This document shows positions 58,246 to 64,000 of a stretch of 64,000 bases of DNA, one piece after another; position 1 is the first letter of the stretch, and each line of letters opens with the position of its first letter. The stretch lies in contig NZ_FXWK01000002.1 of the NCBI RefSeq assembly GCF_900177655.1, forward strand, positions 558,001-622,000, read 5' to 3'. Under the pieces are notes generated by a model, which was not told the DNA's origin, did not search any database, and saw only the letters and a program-made list of their open reading frames with translations. The position numbers and the translations under genes are program-made. This DNA is from Devosia lucknowensis. GTDB taxonomy: Bacteria; Pseudomonadota; Alphaproteobacteria; Rhizobiales; Devosiaceae.

Positions 58246-58911
58246 CTACTTTTCCCAAGTTACATTGGCCACATCCGCGCCCGCATCTTCAAGCAGGCCG
58301 CGCAGATCACTGACCATCTCGTCAGGACCGCAGAGATAGAAATTCTGATCGAGCCGCGTCACGTGAGCTCGAATGAAGTCGGCGTCGATCCGCTCCTGCA
58401 GCAAGCGCGACTTGGCATCTCCGGTGACCGTCCAGATCACTTCGAGGCCTTCCATGGCTTCGAACTCGTCGCGCAGGATGATGTCCTGTTCCGTGCGATT
58501 GGAGACGACAAGACGGTTTCCGGCGATCTTGCCCGATGCGTTGAGCTGGCGCAGGATGGCGATGAAGGGCGTGACCCCGGCGCCGCCCGCAATGAATGTA
58601 CCCGGCCCGCGATACTGGATGGTCCCCCAGACATCGCGAAGGATCAGCTTGTCGCCTGCCCCGAGCGACCAGAGTTCGTTGGTGACACCGGGATGATCGA
58701 AATAACTCTTGATGGTGAATTCGAGAACATCGGCATCGGGCAAGCTGGTGAAGGTGAACGGGCGCTTCCTGTCCTGCCAGCCATCGCGATCGATGCTGAC
58801 TTCCGTGGCCTGACCAGGCGCGAACCGGTACCCCTTGGGCCGTTCGAGCCGATAGTGCCGGACATTGTGGGTCACCGGGATGGTGTCGAGAATCCTGACG
58901 CTGGTCTGCAT
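58246..58911 (-). CDS. FAD-binding ferredoxin reductase-type oxidoreductase
   Basis: Compact flavoprotein of 221 residues. The FAD-binding RPFTFTSLPD motif, the NAD(P)-binding GGAGVTPFIAIL and the YLCGPDEMV tail of the FNR family are all present, and no iron-sulfur or heme domain is attached. It could reduce flavin, ferredoxin or a flavohemoprotein-like partner. Its stop is four bases from the stop of the diguanylate cyclase gene (convergent). Confidence 0.88.
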   Translation of the reverse strand: MQTSVRILDTIPVTHNVRHYRLERPKGYRFAPGQATEVSIDRDGWQDRKRPFTFTSLPDADVLEFTIKSYFDHPGVTNELWSLGAGDKLILRDVWGTIQYRGPGTFIAGGAGVTPFIAILRQLNASGKIAGNRLVVSNRTEQDIILRDEFEAMEGLEVIWTVTGDAKSRLLQERIDADFIRAHVTRLDQNFYLCGPDEMVSDLRGLLEDAGADVANVTWEK

Positions 58912-59154
58912 GATGGCGCTCCTTCAGCATGCTAAACCAATGGCGCATCTGCGGGGTTGCACGGGGTGGTTCCGTGCATGGAACCCGGTTTCGCAGACGA
59001 CACCTCGTTTCCCTGAAAACCCTTGATTTCGCATGGAAAACTCTCGGCGCATAGCACCGGGTTTCAAGTGCAGAAAAGTGGAATTTCGCCGCTTGCAGGT
59101 CAGTTCGGGGGTGATCATTTCCGGATTGTTCAAACCAGAAAGGATCATCCTCCC

Positions 59155-59427
59155 ATGATCAAGAACACTGTAATCGCCCTCGTGACCGCTGCTGCCCTGG
59201 CCGGCGTTGCCGCCCCCGCAATGGCATCGACCTCGTCGCTGCTCGAGACGGCAGACACCACCAATTTCGACGCGGCCTATGTCCAGGCCCAGCTCGAAGC
59301 CAAAGGCCTCAATGTGACCCAGGTCGAGGAATGGGGCGAATATGTCGCCGCGCTGGTGGTGGATGCCGACGGCAAGTCGACGTTCTCGTACTTCAAGCCG
59401 ACAACGCTCGAACAGGTCAATTTCTGA
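59155..59427 (+). CDS. Small secreted protein of unknown function
   Basis: Protein of 90 residues with a clear Sec signal peptide (MIKNTVIALVTAAALAGVAAPAMA, given here in two halves: MIKNTVIALVTA and AALAGVAAPAMA, cut before STSS). The mature part (about 66 residues) reads like a PepSY-type fold: a helix with YVQAQLEAKGLNVTQVEEWGEY and strands AALVVDADGKSTFSYF. No cysteine is present. It stands alone, 243 bases after the divergent flavin reductase gene, and is followed by a convergent HxlR gene. Function unknown. Confidence 0.8.
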   Translation: MIKNTVIALVTAAALAGVAAPAMASTSSLLETADTTNFDAAYVQAQLEAKGLNVTQVEEWGEYVAALVVDADGKSTFSYFKPTTLEQVNF

Positions 59428-59475
59428 TCCATGCGATCCCGGCGCCGTCAGACCTGACGGCGCCCGAACCGCCTG

Positions 59476-59844
59476 TCAGTAAGCGGGCCGTTCGTCCACA
59501 GCGTCAAACAGCCGCCGGGCCTGTTCTACCGCCCGGCGATTGCGCTGAGCGAAGCTGTGCCAGTCATCAGCCAGCGCCAGCAATTCCCGGCCCAGTTCGG
59601 TCAGATCATACTCCACGCGCGGCGGAATAGTCGCATAGGCAGTGCGGGTGATGTAGCCATCCCGCTCCAGCTCCCTCAGGGTCTGGCTCAGGGATTTTTG
59701 CGGTACCCCACCCATGTTGCGGCGCAACTCGTTGAAGCGCATCGTCCCGCTTCGCAACTGAACGATGACCACCAGGGTCCACTTACTGGGCCGGATGACC
59801 AACAGTTCATGGCTAGCCTCTGCTTCGGCACCCGAAATGGACAT
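59476..59844 (-). CDS. HxlR-family transcriptional regulator
   Basis: Winged-helix regulator of 122 residues. The HxlR pattern is visible: SKWTLVVIVQLRSGTMRFNELRR, PQKSLSQTLRELERDGYITRTAYATIPPRVEYDLTELGREL in consecutive blocks. The amino-terminal cysteine common in redox-sensing members is absent. The start at 59844 gives the usual length; the frame is open further but would run into trmB without similarity. Target unknown. Confidence 0.9.
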   Translation of the reverse strand: MSISGAEAEASHELLVIRPSKWTLVVIVQLRSGTMRFNELRRNMGGVPQKSLSQTLRELERDGYITRTAYATIPPRVEYDLTELGRELLALADDWHSFAQRNRRAVEQARRLFDAVDERPAY

Positions 59845-59941
59845 TGACGCTACTCCGCTTGACGCTGACCCCGATATGGGGCGTTGCGCGCCAAGGTCCA
59901 GAGCGGTGCGACATGAAACCTCTGCAAGGTGTCCGGGGGCG

Positions 59942-60652
59942 CTACACGGCCTTGCGCACAAAACTGAAGTAGAAACTGACCATCCGCCCCTCGCGACGGG
60001 CCTTCTGCTCGTAGCGCGTCGGCTGCCACCCTGGGTAGGGAATGTGCCAGCTGCCAGGCTCATTCGCCTCGAAACCGAAGCGTGGCTCGCGCACGATATG
60101 GGCAAGGGTCCAGTCGGCGTAGTCCTCGATATCGGAAGCGAAGAAGAAGGTGCCGCCTGGCCGGATGACGCGCGCCAGCTGGTCGAGCGTGGTGGGTGAG
60201 ACGAACCGCCGCTTGTGATGACGGCTCTTGGGCCAAGGATCGGGATAGAGCAGGTAGACGGCATCGACTGACGCGTCGGGAAGCGCCACTAGGAGTTTGA
60301 GCGCATCATCGGTAAAGAGCCGGACATTTTCGAGGCCACCGGCTTCGATGGCCTGCACCATTTTGCCGATGCCACCGGTAAAAACCTCGCAGCCGATGAA
60401 GCCGGTGTCGGGTTCCTCCACCGCCTTGCGCGCGAGGTGTTCGCCGCCACCATAGCCGATCTCGATCACGATCTTGTTTGCATGCGGGAAGAGCGTTTGC
60501 GGGTCACAGGCGCCATTGAGCTGCAGCTCCACCTGCGGCAACAGGGCCGCCACCTGGGCCTTCTGCCCGTCATGCAGCTTCTTGCCGGAGCGGCGGCCAA
60601 AGAAGGCACGCGGTTCACCCGAGCGGGTCTTGGGGAGTTCGTGGTCGGTCAT
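59942..60652 (-). CDS. trmB: tRNA (guanine-N7-)-methyltransferase
   Basis: SAM-dependent methyltransferase of 236 residues that forms m7G46 in tRNA. The GEPRAFFGRRSGKKL start, the SAM site VIEIGYGGGEHLA, the PDPWPKSRHHKRRF signature and the closing PTRYEQKARREGR are all typical. The start at 60652 is supported by the family; the open frame up to 60721 is ignored. It lies 83 bases downstream of metK in the same orientation, a common pairing. Confidence 0.96.
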   Translation of the reverse strand: MTDHELPKTRSGEPRAFFGRRSGKKLHDGQKAQVAALLPQVELQLNGACDPQTLFPHANKIVIEIGYGGGEHLARKAVEEPDTGFIGCEVFTGGIGKMVQAIEAGGLENVRLFTDDALKLLVALPDASVDAVYLLYPDPWPKSRHHKRRFVSPTTLDQLARVIRPGGTFFFASDIEDYADWTLAHIVREPRFGFEANEPGSWHIPYPGWQPTRYEQKARREGRMVSFYFSFVRKAV

Positions 60653-60735
60653 GGTTCCGGCTGCAGAATAGGTAAGGCCTCTCCTCCGCCATTCGCGGAA
60701 AAGAGGCCTTGGGTCAATCATTCAATCTCGGAGGA

Positions 60736-61992
<1,257 letters not shown>

Positions 61993-62104
61993 GTTAAACC
62001 TCATGAAGGTGGCGAGGGCGCACGGGCGGGTGCGCGTGCGGGGACACATTCCCCAGCACTTTCAGCCTCGCTTCTCGCAGGTCCCGCAGGCGAAATCAAT
62101 AGGC

Positions 62105-62124
62105 ATATAAAGAATGCTTTATAT
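62105..62124. promoter_or_regulatory. Perfect palindrome between metK and rnd
   Basis: ATATAAAG-N4-CTTTATAT, eight bases per arm without mismatch, in an otherwise GC-rich region. It resembles operators of ArsR-type regulators of methionine-cycle genes (SahR-like), which I recall as AT-rich dyads of this form. It lies 113 bases before metK and 92 before rnd. Confidence 0.6.
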
Positions 62125-62215
62125 CGCGACCGTGAGGCATACGGGGGTTGCCATGCCTTTTCTTGGTCACCGCTCTGTGCCAAGGAAGAATGAGTTTGAA
62201 AGCGAGACGATATCC

Positions 62216-62830
62216 ATGGCCATCCGAGTGCATCGCGGCGACCTGCCCAATCTTTCCAACTATGGCCGCGAAGTCGCGATCGACACCGAAACAATGGGCC
62301 TGCATCCGCATCGCGACCGGCTTTGCGTCGTGCAACTTTCCCCCGGGGACGGCAGCGCTGACGTGGTGCAGATCCCACAGAACGCCAGCGAGGCGCCAAA
62401 CCTGGTCAAGCTGCTCAGCGATCCGGGCGTCACCAAGATTTTCCACTATGCGCGCTTCGACGTCGCCGTGCTCCAGAACCGTTTCGGCGTAGTGACCGGC
62501 CCTGTTTACTGCACCAAGATCGCCTCGAAACTGGTGCGCACCTATACCGACCGCCATGGCCTCAAGGACCTGGTGCGCGAATTGCTCAACGTCGATCTCA
62601 GCAAGCAACAGCAGAGCTCGGACTGGGGCGGCGACAAGCTGTCGGACGCGCAGCTCGATTATGCGGCATCTGACGTGCTGTACCTGCACGACCTCAAGCG
62701 CCATCTCGATCGCATGCTGGCCCGCGAGGGTCGCACGGAACTGGCCCAGTCGTGTTTTGATTTCCTCAAGACGCGCTGCGCGCTCGATCTGCTTGGTTGG
62801 GAAGAGACCGACATTTTCGCGCATAGCTGA
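62216..62830 (+). CDS. rnd: Ribonuclease D-like 3'-5' exonuclease
   Basis: DEDD-type exonuclease of 204 residues. The motifs VAIDTETMGL, FHYARFDVAVL and LDYAASDVLYL with the tyrosine of the DEDDy class are present. HRDC domains of E. coli RNase D are missing, as in the short alphaproteobacterial form. The start at 62216 (MAIRVHRGDLP) fits the family. It precedes lptC-lptA-lptB by 14 bases and is probably in their operon. Confidence 0.93.
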   Translation: MAIRVHRGDLPNLSNYGREVAIDTETMGLHPHRDRLCVVQLSPGDGSADVVQIPQNASEAPNLVKLLSDPGVTKIFHYARFDVAVLQNRFGVVTGPVYCTKIASKLVRTYTDRHGLKDLVRELLNVDLSKQQQSSDWGGDKLSDAQLDYAASDVLYLHDLKRHLDRMLAREGRTELAQSCFDFLKTRCALDLLGWEETDIFAHS

Positions 62831-62844
62831 GACCGGTATCCAGC

Positions 62845-63498
62845 ATGACCGCGACGGCAGGCACGGGGCAGAGATATCGGCGTCTGGCCCGCCGGAACCG
62901 GTGGGTTGGCGTGCTGCGCTTGGCCGTCCCAGCGATGGGATTGCTGGTACTGGCCGGACTTGTCGGCCAGATCGTGATCGCCAGTGTCGGTAGCCGTTTC
63001 GGTATCGACCGGCTTACCATCACCCCCGAGGCAGTCGCGATCGAGGCGCCTGAATATGTGGGCACGCTCTCGGATGGATCGTCCTATCGCGTCTGGGCGG
63101 TTTCCGCCCGTGCCGCCGCAGAGAGCAGCCATCTCATCGACCTGACCGATGCCACGCTGGTCATCGACCGGATCGACGGGGTGCAGCTGACCATGGAGGC
63201 GCGTGAGGCTCAGCTCGATACCGCCCAGCAGCTGACACTGGTGCCCGGCCGTGCCGATATCGCGGACTCGACAGGAACCACCGGCACGCTGGACGATTCC
63301 ATCTTCGACTGGCATAGCCAGTTGCTTACAACGCGCGGTGCTGTGTGGATCGACAATGCGGATGGCTCGACCATCCGGGCCAAGGGCCTGGTCTACGACG
63401 CAGCAGCTATCGTCTGGACCTTTAATCGTTCGGTCGTCACCCTACCATCGACCCCCGGGGAGGGCGCGACGGAGGACACAGGAGAAACCTCCCAATGA
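62845..63498 (+). CDS. lptC: LPS export ABC transporter periplasmic protein LptC
   Basis: Bitopic inner-membrane protein of 217 residues with one amino-terminal helix (about 23-46, VLRLAVPAMGLLVLAGLVGQIVI) and a periplasmic beta-jellyroll (DRLTITPEAVAIEAPEYVG and later strands). It takes lipopolysaccharide from LptBFG and hands it to LptA. Weakly conserved, but the position just before lptA (overlap ATGA) makes the call firm. Confidence 0.9.
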   Translation: MTATAGTGQRYRRLARRNRWVGVLRLAVPAMGLLVLAGLVGQIVIASVGSRFGIDRLTITPEAVAIEAPEYVGTLSDGSSYRVWAVSARAAAESSHLIDLTDATLVIDRIDGVQLTMEAREAQLDTAQQLTLVPGRADIADSTGTTGTLDDSIFDWHSQLLTTRGAVWIDNADGSTIRAKGLVYDAAAIVWTFNRSVVTLPSTPGEGATEDTGETSQ

Positions 63499-63947
63499 AA
63501 CCGATCCGGTCCATCTTCGTCCTGTTGCTGATGAGCCTGCCGGTCCTGGCGCAAAACCCGGTCGAAATCACCTCGGACAAGACGGTGATGAATGACGACA
63601 AGCGCGAGGTCATCTTTACCGGCGACGTTGTGGTGGTGCACCCGACCGTGACCGTATGGGCACCCGAGGTGATCGCGACCTATGGCGAGGGCGGCACCAG
63701 CGATATCGAGACTTTCGTTGCTACTGGTGGCAATGTGCGGCTCAAGACCAAGGACCAGGACGCCACCGGCGAACACGCTGTCTATACGCCTGGAGACCAG
63801 CTGCTGCGGCTGACGGGGAATGTTGTGGTGACCAATGCGAGCGGCACGGTCAATGCAACCGAACTGGTGGTGAACCTTGCCACGAGTGTATCGACGTTCA
63901 CCAGTGGCGGCGGAGGCCGCGTGACCGGGGTCTTCACATCGCAATGA
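63495..63947 (+). CDS. lptA: LPS transport periplasmic protein LptA
   Basis: Periplasmic bridge protein of 150 residues. A signal peptide (FVLLLMSLPVLAQ) is followed by an OstA/LptA jellyroll with PVEITSDKTVMNDDKREVIFTGDVVV in parts, IETFVATGGNVRLKT and VYTPGDQLLRLTGNVVV. Its start overlaps lptC and its stop overlaps lptB. Confidence 0.93.
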   Translation: MKPIRSIFVLLLMSLPVLAQNPVEITSDKTVMNDDKREVIFTGDVVVVHPTVTVWAPEVIATYGEGGTSDIETFVATGGNVRLKTKDQDATGEHAVYTPGDQLLRLTGNVVVTNASGTVNATELVVNLATSVSTFTSGGGGRVTGVFTSQ

Positions 63948-64000
63948 GTGTGGACGCCCGCCCGCGCATCGACCAGACCGGATGGCTGGTCGCCCATAAC
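63944..64000 (+). CDS. lptB: LPS export ABC ATPase LptB (first 19 residues)
   Basis: Only MSVDARPRIDQTGWLVAHN is visible before the window ends. The WLVAHN segment matches the opening strand of LptB, and the overlap with lptA (ATGA) and gene order support the call. No ATPase motif is inside the window. Confidence 0.75.
   Translation, partial: MSVDARPRIDQTGWLVAHN

Noticed and set aside
59845..60264. Amino-terminal extension of the HxlR gene into trmB
   Set aside because: The added residues overlap trmB and show no similarity to HxlR proteins, which are about 110-130 residues long.
61993..62104. SAM riboswitch in the metK leader
   Set aside because: I looked for SAM-II and SAM/SAH-type motifs in this leader and saw only GC-rich hairpins that do not fit them. 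A covariance-model search would settle it.

Overview
The window is GC-rich chromosomal DNA of an alphaproteobacterium, most likely a member of the Hyphomicrobiales. A Devosia-like organism is my best guess, but it rests on gene content recalled from memory and not on a search. Supporting signs are the Agrobacterium-type uronate/galactarolactone enzymes, an HWE-type histidine kinase, a thioredoxin-active CnoX, a YlxR-L7Ae fusion next to infB, and two glnK-amtB units under sigma-54 promoters. Coding density is high. I see no insertion sequence, prophage, CRISPR array or rRNA operon. There is one tRNA, tRNA-Gly(GCC).

Layout. 1-11.5 kb is an accessory catabolic island. It starts with the end of an Opp/Dpp-type ABC ATPase gene and continues with an LDH2 dehydrogenase, an alpha/beta hydrolase, a uronate dehydrogenase-like gene, a beta-propeller lactonase and an MFS permease. 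A convergent operon, kdgD-gci-gli, and a GntR/FCD repressor follow, then a divergent Opp-type binding protein. Together they outline oxidative uronate (galacturonate/glucuronate) use: uronate -> aldarolactone -> (Gli, Gci) -> keto-deoxy-hexarate -> (KdgD) -> 2-oxoglutarate semialdehyde. A shared motif (ACNTGTATGATW) in front of kdgD, of gntR and of the binding-protein gene suggests one regulon.

11.8-20 kb is housekeeping: infC, small hydrolase/GNAT/SDR genes, queG, a GST, lolA, tRNA-Gly, cnoX, a LON-domain protein, a Trm112-like protein and a UbiH-type hydroxylase. 21-25 kb holds two tandem glnK-amtB units. The PII proteins are almost identical and the Amt channels are strongly diverged. ftsK follows at 25.2-27.9 kb. 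28-34.4 kb is a minus-strand CUT1 sugar ABC operon with two Gfo/Idh/MocA oxidoreductases. A LysR gene and a 971-residue FAD/Fe-S D-lactate dehydrogenase-like gene come next.

38.7-64 kb is mostly core genes: corC, ybeY, phoH, a lone treZ, miaB, an HWE kinase, rpsO, pnp and an L,D-transpeptidase. The infB-ylxR-nusA-rimP block is followed by a GAF-GGDEF-PilZ diguanylate cyclase, a small flavin reductase, an HxlR regulator, trmB, metK, rnd and lptC-lptA-lptB (lptB is cut by the window end). Regulatory highlights are an intrinsic-terminator-like hairpin directly before rimP (possible attenuator of the nusA operon), a perfect 8+8 palindrome before metK, and many strong bidirectional terminators between convergent genes.
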